Below, piece by piece: positions 16,778-26,858 of a stretch of 64,000 nucleotides of DNA. The position numbers and the translations under genes were made by a program. Every line of letters begins with the position of its first letter. Within the stretch, counting starts at the first letter, position 1. The DNA is from an uncultured Alistipes sp. (lineage in GTDB: Bacteria > Bacteroidota > Bacteroidia > Bacteroidales > Rikenellaceae), in contig CAAGGL010000024.1 of assembly GCA_900769405.1 (NCBI GenBank), forward strand, positions 355,588 to 419,587. Direction: 5' to 3'. Below the pieces are notes generated by a model that saw nothing but the letters and a program-made list of their open reading frames with translations, did no database searches and was not told the origin of the DNA.

Positions 16778-18299
16778 TAGACGAATAGCGCGAAATACAT
16801 TGATGCTCTATCTACGAATGGGAGCATCGATGCTCGTATCATTATACACAGCGCGAATTGTGCTCGGCACACTGGGCGAGGTGGATTATGGTATCCTTAA
16901 TGTGGTAACGGGATGCGTTGCAATCTTTACCTTCCTGAATGGTGCATTGAGCGGATCAACCTCACGCTTCTTGACTTTCGAACTTGGACGAGGTGATCAC
17001 GAACAGCTAAAACGCACATTTAATGCGACAATATTCATCCATATCGCTCTTGCCATTGCAATCGTAATTCTCAGCGAAACCGTTGGTCTGTGGCTGCTGA
17101 TGAACAAACTTGTCATACCGACAGAGCGTATATCAGCAGCGCATTGGGCATATCAGATTGGCATTATCTCAATGGTTGTCAGCATTATTCAGGTACCATA
17201 TGGCGCGGCTATCATTGCACACGAAAAGATGGACATATATGCCTATATGAGTCTATTCGACGTCGGAGCCAAATTGCTGCTTGCATTTTTGATTCAAGCA
17301 ATTGGGGGCGACAAGATGATCGTATGGGCATTGTTGACGATGACCGTCGGCATACTATATACTATCTTCTACATCATATACTGCAATAAACAGTTCGAGG
17401 AGGTTCGCAACATACAATTCCAGAAAGACAGGTCGCTATACAAGCAACTTTTCTCCTATTCGTGGTGGGATTTGATTGGTCAAATATCAGGTATGTTGCA
17501 AGGTCAGGGAATCAACATTTTGCTCAATATGTTTTTTGGCCCGATTATGAATACCGCGCGAGCTATCTCATATCAGGTACAAGGTGCATTAACGCAATTT
17601 GCAAATAATTTTATGTTGGCATCGCGTCCTCAGATTATTAAATTATTTGCAGCGGGTAAGTCCGACGAAATGATGAGATTGGTCTATCGCAGTAGCTGTA
17701 TGGCGTTCTATCTGTCATACGTAATGACATTGCCTCTATGTTTGGAATTGAAATACGTGCTTGACATCTGGCTGGGAGAATATCCTGCCGAAACGATTCC
17801 ATTTACGATGTTGATACTCGTTAATAGTCTTATCGTCAACATTAAGAGTTCGCGTGTGGCGGCAATCCACGCAACGGGACATATCAAATTGACCAATATC
17901 GTTGTCGGATTAATCCTTTGTTCGATCTTCCCGATTGCATACGTGCTGCTTCGTTGGGGATTTGATGCGACATCGGTATTCGTGGCATTGATTGCCGTTA
18001 CATTCACCGCAGAAGTCGTAGCCGTATTCGTTCTACGCAAATATGTCAAGTTCTCTGTACTCAATTATTGGATGCAGGTTTATGGCAGATGCATCTTGGT
18101 GGCTATATGTTCAATCCCGCTTGTCTATATCGTACACTCGGCAATGGGAGAAGGCTTCGTAAGATTAGTTGCTGTTAGCGCAACAAGCCTCGTTACCGTA
18201 AGCATTGTGGCTTATACGATAGGTATCGACCGCGAGACTCGAACTGCGCTGAATAACTTTGTTAAACAACTATTCTGCAAATTGAAACTATGTCGATAG
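16755..18299 (+). CDS. wzx: Wzx-type polysaccharide flippase
   Basis: A 514-residue polytopic protein of the MOP/polysaccharide exporter superfamily with about 12-14 membrane helices. Early residues (RRIARNTLMLYLRMGASMLV, then SLYTARIVLGTLGEVDYGIL) match the flippase N-terminal pattern. It would translocate the undecaprenyl-linked repeat to the periplasm for polymerisation by the Wzy encoded at 21256. The ATG at 16755 lies 23 bases inside the previous gene; the only later start would truncate the first helix. Confidence 0.9.
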   Translation: MAAYEGNNRRIARNTLMLYLRMGASMLVSLYTARIVLGTLGEVDYGILNVVTGCVAIFTFLNGALSGSTSRFLTFELGRGDHEQLKRTFNATIFIHIALAIAIVILSETVGLWLLMNKLVIPTERISAAHWAYQIGIISMVVSIIQVPYGAAIIAHEKMDIYAYMSLFDVGAKLLLAFLIQAIGGDKMIVWALLTMTVGILYTIFYIIYCNKQFEEVRNIQFQKDRSLYKQLFSYSWWDLIGQISGMLQGQGINILLNMFFGPIMNTARAISYQVQGALTQFANNFMLASRPQIIKLFAAGKSDEMMRLVYRSSCMAFYLSYVMTLPLCLELKYVLDIWLGEYPAETIPFTMLILVNSLIVNIKSSRVAAIHATGHIKLTNIVVGLILCSIFPIAYVLLRWGFDATSVFVALIAVTFTAEVVAVFVLRKYVKFSVLNYWMQVYGRCILVAICSIPLVYIVHSAMGEGFVRLVAVSATSLVTVSIVAYTIGIDRETRTALNNFVKQLFCKLKLCR

Positions 18300-19495
18300 A
18301 TCACAAACCTCGCATACTGATTCTGATTCACTACCTCGAAATTGGCGGGGCGGAGATCTCGTTGATCGGATTGTTGAATGCGATTGACAAGGCTCGCTAT
18401 GATGTCGATATGTTCGTTTATAGTCATCAGGGCGAGTTGATGCAGTTGATTCCCGACGGAGTAAATCTTCTGCCCGAAGTTCGCAAATATTCCACTATCG
18501 AGCGACCGATGAAAGAAGTTCTGCGCGAGGGTTATGTCGATATCGTCGCGGCTCGACTGCTGGCAAAGATTCGTCATCGAATATATCGTCGCACACACAC
18601 CATAAATGGTGAAGATGCATCGATTTTCCAATATGTAGCAAACTGCACCACCCCGCTGCTGCCGAAAATTTCAGACACCGAATACGATTTGGCAATAAGC
18701 TTTCTGGCTCCGCATAACATCTGCCTTGATAAGGTACGTGCAAAGAAGAAGGTAGCGTGGATTCATACCGATTATACCAAAATTCACGTAAACCGAAAGT
18801 TAGAGCTACCATATTGGGCTCCATTCGACCATATTGCATCAATTTCGGAGGCCGCGACCAATGCTTTCGTATCGGCATTCCCCGAATTAAAGTCAAAGGT
18901 TATCGAGATTGAGAATATCCTCTCGCCCACTTTCGTGCAAAGTCGATCTGAGGGGGCAGCGACGGAGATTGAGCTGCGTAATGATGTCGTCAATCTTCTT
19001 TCAATCGGGCGATTCTGTACGGCGAAGAATTACGACAACCTGCCGTTTATCTGCAAGCATTTGGTTGAGATGGGGGTAAATGTGCGATGGTATATTATCG
19101 GATTTGGAGGTGATGAGCCTTTGATTCGCGCCAAGATCGCGGAGGCGGGAATGGAAAATCACGTGATTATTCTGGGCAAGCGCTCGAATCCCTATCCATA
19201 TATCAAGGCGTGCGACATCTATGTACAGCCATCGCGCTATGAGGGTAAATCGGTAACCGTACGTGAGGCGCAAATGCTGTACAAGCCGATTGTTGTAACG
19301 AACTACCCCACGGCTCCAAGCCAAATTGAGAATGGCGTAGATGGAGTGATCGTTCCGATGGAGAACCGCGCGTGCGCCGAGGGAATAAAGGCACTGATCG
19401 ATAACACTGAGTTGCAAAATCGCATCATCGAGCACCTGCGTACACACGATTACGGCAACGAAAAAGAGGTTGAGAAAATTTATAAATTGATCTAA
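18290..19495 (+). CDS. Family 4 glycosyltransferase
   Basis: A 401-residue GT-B enzyme. N-terminus ILILIHYLEIGGAEISLIGL; donor site region VNLLSIGRFCTAKNYDNL, ILGKRSNPYPYIKACDIYV and SRYEGKSVTVREAQML. It overlaps wzx by 10 bases and sits 1 base before the acyltransferase. Resemblance to the GT4 encoded at 13244 (shared NPYPYIK segment) suggests a related subfamily, with a different sugar likely. Confidence 0.88.
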   Translation: MSIDHKPRILILIHYLEIGGAEISLIGLLNAIDKARYDVDMFVYSHQGELMQLIPDGVNLLPEVRKYSTIERPMKEVLREGYVDIVAARLLAKIRHRIYRRTHTINGEDASIFQYVANCTTPLLPKISDTEYDLAISFLAPHNICLDKVRAKKKVAWIHTDYTKIHVNRKLELPYWAPFDHIASISEAATNAFVSAFPELKSKVIEIENILSPTFVQSRSEGAATEIELRNDVVNLLSIGRFCTAKNYDNLPFICKHLVEMGVNVRWYIIGFGGDEPLIRAKIAEAGMENHVIILGKRSNPYPYIKACDIYVQPSRYEGKSVTVREAQMLYKPIVVTNYPTAPSQIENGVDGVIVPMENRACAEGIKALIDNTELQNRIIEHLRTHDYGNEKEVEKIYKLI

Positions 19496-19496
19496 T

Positions 19497-20506
19497 ATGT
19501 CGAATCAACGAGATGTAAGTCTTGATATAATCCGCATTCTAGCTTGTCTAATGGTGATTGCAATGCACGCACCTATGCCGAGCGATAATGCAATCGGGAT
19601 ATTCAATGTGGCATTAAGCTATTATACGGCGCCTTGTATTGGTTTGTTTTTTATGGTTTCAGGCGCATTACTGTTGCCAATTAAAAGTAATGGGATTGAT
19701 TTCTTAAAAAAAAGATTCTCCAAAATCGTTATCCCGACACTCTTTTGGAGTTTGTTCTATATTGCCTGCAAATATTTTGACAATGGAATGGAATATGGGA
19801 ATTTAGTCCGTTCTATCTTATCTATCCCATTCTCTGCGCAAGGACACGGTGTTATGTGGTTTATGTACACGCTTGCTGGATTGTATTAATTGCCCCTATT
19901 ATAAGTGCGTGGTTGGAACGAGCATCAAAACGAGAGTTAGAGATATACATTTCGCTATGGTTATTGTCCACTTGTTATCCAATCATAAGTCTCGTGCTCA
20001 CAACTCAATCGGATAATACCAATATTTTATATTATCTCTCAGGGTTTGTCGGATATTTCATATTGGGCTACTATTTGACGAAATACCCCGATACCATATC
20101 CAATATGATACTAATCCCGAGTACACTAATTGCAATGGTTGCTCCGATTGTTTGTAAAATATTAGGGTGGGAGGTGAATTTCTATGAGATGTTTTGGTAT
20201 CTCTCTATATTTGTAGTCATTATGTCCATTGCTATTTTTAAGCTAGTTACCAAACACTTGAACAGCCATATAGGGAAGTGTGCGATTATCTCAAATCTAT
20301 CATTTGGCATATACTTAACTCATATATTTATAATGAGATTTGTTCTTTGGAGATGTGATTTTATATTAAATATCAACTCATATATTCTTCAAACCATTGT
20401 CGTTATTATATTGACATTCATTGGATCATTAGGCCTGAGTTACATTATCGCCAAATTACCAATGGGCAACTACATAATTGGATATAAAATAAAAAAGAAC
20501 AGATGA
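19497..20506 (+). pseudogene. Acyltransferase-3 family O-acyltransferase, single-base frameshift
   Basis: Two open frames (19497-19889 and up to 20506) together encode one polytopic acyltransferase-3 protein of about 336 residues. The first part has the family N-terminus (VSLDIIRILACLMVIAMHAP, with the catalytic-type His) and ends at MYTLAGLY followed by a stop; the second resumes in the -1 frame with LIAPIISAWLERAS. Adding one T at 19886-19887 (TATTAATT to TATTTAATT) rejoins them exactly. The protein would O-acetylate a capsule sugar. As sequenced it is broken; a genuine mutation, a switch or a sequencing error cannot be told apart. Confidence 0.85.
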
Positions 20507-21246
20507 TACCCAAAGTAATTCATTATTGTTGGTTCGGTGGTAATCCGCTACCTGAATTTGCGGTAAAGTGCATCAATTCGTGGCGAAAATATATGCCCGA
20601 ATATGAGATCAAGGAGTGGAACGAATCAAACTTTGATGTAAATATTATACCTTACACAAAAGAGGCTTACGAGGCGAAAAAATATGCTTTTGTAAGTGAT
20701 TACGCTCGTTTTTGGATACTCTACAAATATGGCGGCGTCTATTTTGACACAGACGTAGAGGTAATTCGCCCATTGGACGAGATTATCGAGCGCGGAGCCT
20801 TTATGGGATGCGAAATTGACGGACAAGATCCGCATTATGGAGATATTGCCGTTGCGCCCGGATTAGGTCTGGCAGTCGAGCCCGAGCATCAAGTGTATAA
20901 GGCGATTTTGGACAAGTATGCAAGCCATCACTTCCTCAACGAAGATGGCTCATATAATACGACCTATGCCGTTGTAAAATTGACCACCGATATTCTTAAA
21001 TCCTTCGGAATGGAGAATATCAAGGGAATTCAAAATGTAGCCAGCATATATATTTATCCTCAGTGCTATTTCAATCCTTTCGATGATGCAACGGGGCGAT
21101 TAAATAAAACCAAAGAAACCTACACGATACATTGGTTCTCAAAAACCTGGCTAAACGTCAACCCGACACGTCAATGGCTGTCGCGTATGGCACACCGAAT
21201 ATTCGGCGTTAATTTCACCTCAAAATTGCGTAAATTATTCAAATAA
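20503..21246 (+). CDS. Family 32 glycosyltransferase (DXD sugar-binding type)
   Basis: A 247-residue protein of the capsular polysaccharide synthesis/DXD family. It starts IPKVIHYCWFGGNPLPE, the characteristic motif, and carries VSDYARFWILYKYGGVYFDTD with the DTD metal/nucleotide-sugar site. The start codon overlaps the acyltransferase stop as ATGA, implying coupling. Related proteins transfer hexoses or amino sugars; the donor is unknown. Confidence 0.92.
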   Translation: MIPKVIHYCWFGGNPLPEFAVKCINSWRKYMPEYEIKEWNESNFDVNIIPYTKEAYEAKKYAFVSDYARFWILYKYGGVYFDTDVEVIRPLDEIIERGAFMGCEIDGQDPHYGDIAVAPGLGLAVEPEHQVYKAILDKYASHHFLNEDGSYNTTYAVVKLTTDILKSFGMENIKGIQNVASIYIYPQCYFNPFDDATGRLNKTKETYTIHWFSKTWLNVNPTRQWLSRMAHRIFGVNFTSKLRKLFK

Positions 21247-21255
21247 GAACTCATA

Positions 21256-22368
21256 ATGATTCCTCCCAGTCTATATCAAGCGATATATATCAATTTGCTT
21301 TTTATATTGACAATTATATATGTGCTATCGCACCAGAATCTATCATTCCAGTCGATATATCGCGGGCGCGATAACTATCAAGCATCTTTGGTGCTTACAA
21401 TTATTCTAATCTTATTCTTAGGATTGCGCCCCGTATCATACCATTTCGGAGATACCGTCAACTATGCTCTCACATACTCCAATCTACAATATAGGATTAT
21501 AGAATTTGACCCAGAGACATCTGATTGGCTCTTTTCTTGGCTAATGGATCGTTGCGCGCGCGTAATGAGTGTACGTGCATTTTTCCTAATCATTGAAATT
21601 GGATATATCGGGTGTACATTATGGGCCTGTAAACGACTAATGAGGAACAATGTATGGGTTGCATTATTAATGAATCTCGTTGCATTCTCATATTACTCAT
21701 ATGGCATCAATGGTATTCGAAATGGTTTAGCGTGCTCGATTATGCTTGTCGCATTTTCTTATATTTTAGGCAACAAAAACGACAAGATATTTGCGGCTAT
21801 TCTTTGTTTCTGCGCATACAATATCCATCACTCTATGGCATTGCCAATCTTAATGATGGTTATCTCTGCATTTATTCTTCCCAAATTCAAGAATAGCTTA
21901 AACCTGACAATCGCATTTTGGTTTTTATCAATCTTTCTCAGTTTGACCGTAGGCGGATGGTTGGAGAATTTCTTTGCAGGACTTGGATTTGACGATCGTC
22001 TGAATAGCTATATTTCTAGCAATGAGGATGATGATCAATTTAGCAGCGTAGGATTTAGATGGGATTTTCTTTTGTATAGCGTAATGCCAATCATATTAGG
22101 GTGGTATGTTGTTATAAAGAAGAAAGTATATAACTCAACATATTTAATGCTGTTAAACACATATATACTATGTAACTCTTTCTGGGTTATGCTTATTCGC
22201 GCATCATTCTCAAATCGTTTCGCGTACATATCTTGGTTTATATATCCTATGTTGTTGGCATATCCATTACTAAAACTTCCTGTTTGGCGTGAACAAGGCA
22301 ACAAACTCAATTGGATTATGCTTGCAAATGTTGGATTTACATATTTTATGTGGTTAATTGGCAAATAG
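21256..22368 (+). CDS. wzy: EpsG-like capsule polymerase (Wzy)
   Basis: A 370-residue polytopic protein with around ten membrane helices and an EpsG-like motif region (ILFLGLRPVSYHFGDTVNY, residues about 50-70; NGIRNGLACSIMLVAFSYI, about 148-166). It is the only good candidate for the polymerase that joins repeat units at the periplasmic face. Base composition is visibly AT-rich (around 35-40% GC by eye) compared with the flanking housekeeping genes, as is usual for wzy. Confidence 0.8.
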   Translation: MIPPSLYQAIYINLLFILTIIYVLSHQNLSFQSIYRGRDNYQASLVLTIILILFLGLRPVSYHFGDTVNYALTYSNLQYRIIEFDPETSDWLFSWLMDRCARVMSVRAFFLIIEIGYIGCTLWACKRLMRNNVWVALLMNLVAFSYYSYGINGIRNGLACSIMLVAFSYILGNKNDKIFAAILCFCAYNIHHSMALPILMMVISAFILPKFKNSLNLTIAFWFLSIFLSLTVGGWLENFFAGLGFDDRLNSYISSNEDDDQFSSVGFRWDFLLYSVMPIILGWYVVIKKKVYNSTYLMLLNTYILCNSFWVMLIRASFSNRFAYISWFIYPMLLAYPLLKLPVWREQGNKLNWIMLANVGFTYFMWLIGK

Positions 22369-22377
22369 TTTTAACAT

Positions 22378-23277
22378 ATGGCAACACTTACTGTTTTTAC
22401 TCCTGCATACAACCGAGCACATACAATTGGTCGCACATACGAAAGCCTTTGTCGTCAAACATGCAAAGACTTTGAATGGCTGATTGTTGATGATGGCTCG
22501 AAGGATAATACTCGCGAATTAGTTGAAGGCTGGATTGCCGAGAATCGAATTCCCATCCGCTATATATATCAGCAAAATCAGGGCATGCACGGTGCGCATA
22601 ACACCGCATATCGAAACATTACAACTGAACTCAATACCTGCATTGACTCAGATGATTATATGCCCGATGATGCGGTTGAGAAGATCATAACATTTTGGCG
22701 CGAGCACGGTTCCGATCGCTATGCAGGTCTGGTTGGTCTAGATATTGACGACAAAAACCGACAAATTATTGGCACAGCATTCCCCGAAGGATTGACCGAA
22801 ACCACATTGTCTGGCTACTATGCAGTGGGAGGCAAAGGCGATAAGAAATTAGTCTATCGCACCGCCGTGATTAATAACTATCCGGAGTATCCGATATTTG
22901 AAGGTGAGAGATATGTCGGATTGGCATATAAATATATGTTGATTGACCGAGATTACAAGCTATTTGCTATCAACGAGCCCTTAGTTGTTGTAGATTATCA
23001 AAATGACGGATCAAGTGCAGGTATGTATCGTCAATATTGGAACAATCCCAAAGGATTTGCATTCTATCGAAAAGCGGAAATGGTTAACACGCCATCGATG
23101 AAACGCAAATTTATATCGTGTGTGCACTATGTCGCAAGTAGTATTATTAGCAAAAATAGCAGATTTATTTCAGAATCACCATTCCCGATATTGACACTTA
23201 TAGCCACTCCATTAGGATATGGTTGGTATATGTATATCAAGCATAAAGTAAAAACGAACGCTACTTATAAAATATAA
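22378..23277 (+). CDS. Family 2 glycosyltransferase
   Basis: A 299-residue GT-A enzyme: TLTVFTPAYNRAHTIGRTYE, WLIVDDGSKDNTRELV and TCIDSDDYMPDDAV (metal/donor motif). It is 9 bases downstream of wzy. It acts on the growing lipid-linked repeat; sugar specificity cannot be read. Confidence 0.9.
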   Translation: MATLTVFTPAYNRAHTIGRTYESLCRQTCKDFEWLIVDDGSKDNTRELVEGWIAENRIPIRYIYQQNQGMHGAHNTAYRNITTELNTCIDSDDYMPDDAVEKIITFWREHGSDRYAGLVGLDIDDKNRQIIGTAFPEGLTETTLSGYYAVGGKGDKKLVYRTAVINNYPEYPIFEGERYVGLAYKYMLIDRDYKLFAINEPLVVVDYQNDGSSAGMYRQYWNNPKGFAFYRKAEMVNTPSMKRKFISCVHYVASSIISKNSRFISESPFPILTLIATPLGYGWYMYIKHKVKTNATYKI

Positions 23278-23280
23278 ACA

Positions 23281-23832
23281 ATGAAAAACATTATACGCAA
23301 AGATTTATATAGGTACATAGGAGGCGATTATAATAGTATTTTTTGGCTTATTAGATATGTCTTGTTTACCGCAGGATTTAGATACGTTTATTTTTACAGA
23401 CACGCACAACTAGCAAGTTGCACTATCACTCGTATCTTTTGGACATTCCTATTACGCCAATGTATGTTACGCACTGGAATCCAAATTCCGCCACAGACTA
23501 AAATCGGCGAAGGATTTCGCATTGTGCATTTTGGACATATTGTAATAAATCCTGAATCTATAATTGGTAAAAACTTTAACATCTCACAAGGCTGTCTAAT
23601 TGGAAACTCTCAAGGCAAAAAAGCAGGAACGCCTGTAATAGGAGACAATGTATGTATGAATGCAAATTCTGTCATCGTGGGCGGAGTAAATATTGGGGAT
23701 AATGTTCTTATTGCCCCAAATGCTTTTATTAATTTTGATGTTCCATCGAATTCTGTTGTAATTGGTAATCCTGGGGTAATTATTCCGAAAGATAATCCTA
23801 CTGCAAAGTACATAGTGTATCCGCTCGATTAA
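23281..23832 (+). CDS. Hexapeptide-repeat O-acetyltransferase (CysE-like)
   Basis: A 183-residue left-handed beta-helix acetyltransferase. Residues about 70-170 show hexapeptide turns (TKIGEGFRIVHFGHIVIN, IGKNFNISQGCLIGN, VIGDNVCMNANSVIVGG, IGDNVLIAPNAFIN). The sequence resembles serine O-acetyltransferase, but inside a capsule locus a sugar O-acetyltransferase using acetyl-CoA is more likely. It starts 3 bases after the previous gene. If the frameshift at 19886 is genuine, this would be the only intact acetylating enzyme of the locus. Confidence 0.87.
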   Translation: MKNIIRKDLYRYIGGDYNSIFWLIRYVLFTAGFRYVYFYRHAQLASCTITRIFWTFLLRQCMLRTGIQIPPQTKIGEGFRIVHFGHIVINPESIIGKNFNISQGCLIGNSQGKKAGTPVIGDNVCMNANSVIVGGVNIGDNVLIAPNAFINFDVPSNSVVIGNPGVIIPKDNPTAKYIVYPLD

Positions 23833-23835
23833 GTT

Positions 23836-24906
23836 ATGAACATCCTACATATAATTACATCATTACACACTGGTGGAGCTGAAAAGTTGATTGTCGACCT
23901 TGCGCCCAAACTCAAAAATTTAGGGCATACTGTTGATGTATTGTTGTTTGATGGTAGCGACACTCCGTTTAAGCAACAATTGGCGACATTAAATGTTAAT
24001 ATATTAACTTTGTCAAACGGAGGTTCGGTATATAATCCGCTACATATATGTAAGCTAATACCGATTTTGCGCAAATACGACATTATCCACACTCACAATA
24101 CAGCTCCCCAATTATTTACATCAATTGCCAATCTGTTCTGCAAGAAAACATTGATCACCACCGAACATAACACAACAAATCGACGACGTGAGTGGTGGTG
24201 GTACAAGCCGATTGATCGATTTATGTATAATCAATACGACAAAATAATATGTATCTCCGATCAGGCTGAAAAGAATTTGCGAAGCTATCTAGGCAAATGC
24301 AAAACTAACATTACAACAATCTACAATGGTGTGGACATTGACAAATATGCCTCAGCTGTAGCAAGCAATGAGTTGCAAACGATCGCACCAAATTGTCGCG
24401 CTATTGTAATGGTTGCCGGGTTCAGATATCAAAAAGATCAAGACACGCTTATACGCGCAACGGCACTATTGCCTCAACAATTTCATACATTCTTTATTGG
24501 TGATGGCGAGCGCAAACAACAATGTGAGGTTTTGGCACAAACAGAGGGCATCGCCGACCGAGTTCACTTTATGGGTATACGAATGAATATCCCCGAATTG
24601 CTCAAAGCAGCCGACTATGTGGTTTTATCATCGCATTGGGAGGGCTTATCGCTCGCTTCTATCGAAGGAATGAGTGTAGGCAAGCCTTTTATTGCAAGCG
24701 ATGTTGACGGACTACACGAGATGGTAGAAAATGCTGGCATTTTATTCCGGCATCAGGATGCCAAACAGTTGACTCAGGAGATTATGTCGCTTGAAGAGAG
24801 CCCTGCGAAGTATCAAAATGTCGCACAACAATGCTTCGATAAAGCAAAGTTGTTTGATATCTCAATTATGGTTTCAAAATATAACGACGTATATATTAAT
24901 GCATAA
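23836..24906 (+). CDS. Family 4 glycosyltransferase
   Basis: A 356-residue GT-B enzyme: ILHIITSLHTGGAEKLIVDL at the N-terminus, IVMVAGFRYQKDQDTLIRA, FFIGDGERKQQCEVLA and SSHWEGLSLASIEGMSVGKP in the donor domain. The stop codon overlaps the next start by 8 bases. AT-rich like its neighbours. Confidence 0.9.
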   Translation: MNILHIITSLHTGGAEKLIVDLAPKLKNLGHTVDVLLFDGSDTPFKQQLATLNVNILTLSNGGSVYNPLHICKLIPILRKYDIIHTHNTAPQLFTSIANLFCKKTLITTEHNTTNRRREWWWYKPIDRFMYNQYDKIICISDQAEKNLRSYLGKCKTNITTIYNGVDIDKYASAVASNELQTIAPNCRAIVMVAGFRYQKDQDTLIRATALLPQQFHTFFIGDGERKQQCEVLAQTEGIADRVHFMGIRMNIPELLKAADYVVLSSHWEGLSLASIEGMSVGKPFIASDVDGLHEMVENAGILFRHQDAKQLTQEIMSLEESPAKYQNVAQQCFDKAKLFDISIMVSKYNDVYINA

Positions 24907-26023
24907 ACTCTTTCGATTGAATACCATTGATGGTAGTTTGGGGATGTTGCGAGGGCAGCTCAGATTCTTAAACCAAGAGTTTGAAGTGGTGGCTGTTGCG
25001 GATGATTCGGGAGTGCTTGCCGAGGTTGCCGAGCGCGAAGGCGTGAGAACAATCGGCGTCCCGATGCATCGCGAGATCAGTCTTGCCGCCGATTGTCGTT
25101 CGCTCGTAGCTCTCTACAAACTCTTTCGTCGCGAGCGACCCTATATTGTTCACGCAAATACTCCCAAAGCGAGTCTGCTCTCGATGGTTGCAGCGTGGGC
25201 TACACGTGTACCTCATCGAATCTACTTGGTTACCGGTCTGCGTTTCGAAACAACTCACGGTCTGCTCCGCTTCATCCTCAAAACGATGGAGCGTATCACC
25301 TGTTTGTGCGCAACGAAGGTGATCCCCGAGGGCGATGGCGTTAAGGCTACCCTACTACGCGAACACATTACACGCAAGCCGATGGAGAAGATTCTCAACG
25401 GCAACATCAACGGAATTGATTTGGAGCATTACGACCGCACGGAGCAGGTGATGACGCGCGCCGCCGAGATTCGAAACGGCTCGGAGGATTTCACATTTAT
25501 CTTTATTGGCCGTATGGTTCGCGACAAGGGCATTAACGAATTGGTAGCGGCATTCGATCGCCTCAACCGAGAGTTTCCTGCGACGAAACTGTTGCTTGTA
25601 GGTAAATTCGAGGACGAGCTTGACCCCGTTCTGCCCGAAACAAAGCAGATGATCGAGAACAATCCTAAAATAGAGTTTGCTGGTTATCAGAACGATGTGC
25701 GTCCGTTTTTGGTGGCTTCCGATGTTGCGGTTTTGCCGAGCTATCGTGAGGGATTCCCGAATGTTGTAATTCAGGCTGGTGCAATGGGTCTGGCGCAGAT
25801 TGTAACGGATATTAATGGTTGCAACGAGATCGTTATTGAAGGTCGCAACGGTTTGATCATCCCCAAGCAAGACGAGCAGGCGCTCTATGAAGCGATGCGC
25901 AAACTTGCGACAGACCGAGATTTAACCTCGCAAATGGCTGCCTCAGCTCGTAAACTGATCGCCTCACGCTACCGCCAACAAGATGTGTGGGAAGCGACAT
26001 TGAAAATGTATAAAAATTTGTAA
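24899..26023 (+). CDS. Family 4 glycosyltransferase, CapM/PglA-like
   Basis: A 374-residue GT-B enzyme. The ATG at 24899 (MHKLFRLNTIDGSLGMLRGQ) is chosen because it overlaps the previous stop; the open frame extends upstream through sequence belonging to the previous gene. Motifs: VHANTPKASLLSMVAAW, FIFIGRMVRDKGINEL and SYREGFPNVVIQAGAMGL. Its place directly before the phosphoglycosyl transferase suggests it adds the second sugar to the primed lipid, as PglA does. GC is higher than in the genes before it. Confidence 0.9.
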   Translation: MHKLFRLNTIDGSLGMLRGQLRFLNQEFEVVAVADDSGVLAEVAEREGVRTIGVPMHREISLAADCRSLVALYKLFRRERPYIVHANTPKASLLSMVAAWATRVPHRIYLVTGLRFETTHGLLRFILKTMERITCLCATKVIPEGDGVKATLLREHITRKPMEKILNGNINGIDLEHYDRTEQVMTRAAEIRNGSEDFTFIFIGRMVRDKGINELVAAFDRLNREFPATKLLLVGKFEDELDPVLPETKQMIENNPKIEFAGYQNDVRPFLVASDVAVLPSYREGFPNVVIQAGAMGLAQIVTDINGCNEIVIEGRNGLIIPKQDEQALYEAMRKLATDRDLTSQMAASARKLIASRYRQQDVWEATLKMYKNL

Positions 26024-26029
26024 CAGAGT

Positions 26030-26644
26030 ATGTATCGACACTTTTTCAAACGTTTTTTTGACGTTATCATTTCGTTTACGGCACTTGTTTGTCTTTCGCT
26101 AATATTAGTAGTCATAACCATATGGCTACACTTTGCCAATAAAGGGGCAGGTGCATTCTTTTTGCAAGAACGTCCCGGCAAGAATGCCAAGATCTTCAAG
26201 ATCATCAAGTATAAGACGATGACCGATGAGCGTGACGCGAATGGCAACTTGCTACCCGACGCTGAACGCTTGACCAAAGTGGGAAGATTCGTTCGCTCGA
26301 CATCACTCGACGAGCTGCCTCAATTGATCAATGTCCTCAAAGGTGATATGTCACTGATCGGCCCGCGGCCGTTATTGCCTGAGTATTTGCCATATTATAC
26401 GGAAAGAGAGAAACTACGACATAGTGTTTATCCTGGCATTACTGGCTGGGCGCAAGTTAATGGACGTAATCACGTTCTATGGGATGATCGATTAGAACTC
26501 GATGCATATTATGTAGAGCATCTTAGTTTACTAATGGACTGCAAAATTATCTTTAAGACAATTAAAAATGTAATATCTCGTAAAGATATCGAAGTTATCA
26601 CGAATGCCCCTATGCTATATGATGAAAGAAAAGATAAATTATAA
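26030..26644 (+). CDS. Priming phosphoglycosyl transferase (PglC/WcaJ C-terminal type)
   Basis: A 204-residue bacterial sugar transferase, which moves a phosphosugar from a UDP-sugar to undecaprenyl phosphate and so starts the capsule repeat. It has the N-terminal membrane helix (KRFFDVIISFTALVCLSLIL), FFLQERPGKNAKIFKIIKYKTM, TSLDELPQLINVLKGDMSLI, GPRPLLPEYLPYY and PGITGWAQVNGR. This short form lacks the extra helices of WbaP/WcaJ and matches PglC. With the DegT aminotransferase nearby, a UDP-diacetamido- or amino-sugar is a plausible donor (inference). Confidence 0.93.
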   Translation: MYRHFFKRFFDVIISFTALVCLSLILVVITIWLHFANKGAGAFFLQERPGKNAKIFKIIKYKTMTDERDANGNLLPDAERLTKVGRFVRSTSLDELPQLINVLKGDMSLIGPRPLLPEYLPYYTEREKLRHSVYPGITGWAQVNGRNHVLWDDRLELDAYYVEHLSLLMDCKIIFKTIKNVISRKDIEVITNAPMLYDERKDKL

Positions 26645-26858
26645 TCTATTTGCGATATTGACAAATAGTTGATTTATTAATTTTCTCAAAATAGATAAAT
26701 GCCACAGTAGCATTCTACTCGATAAAGTATACTTTACAAAAAGCCGAGTTATACATTTTTGTTAACCCCAATTTACACCAGCAAGAAATAGAAATAAAAG
26801 CTATTGCCAACAACAGTTGTGCTTATCTTTTATATATTATGAACTAACGTCAAACGAT
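26645..26858. other. AT-rich junction within the capsule locus
   Basis: A 214-base non-coding stretch, the longest gap inside the locus. It holds an inverted repeat CTATTTG (26646-26652) / CAAATAG (26662-26668) right after the sugar transferase stop and a 14-bp perfect palindrome TAAAGTATACTTTA (26723-26736). No clean TAnnTTTG promoter was seen, although TACATTTTTG near 26752 is close. Confidence 0.55.
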
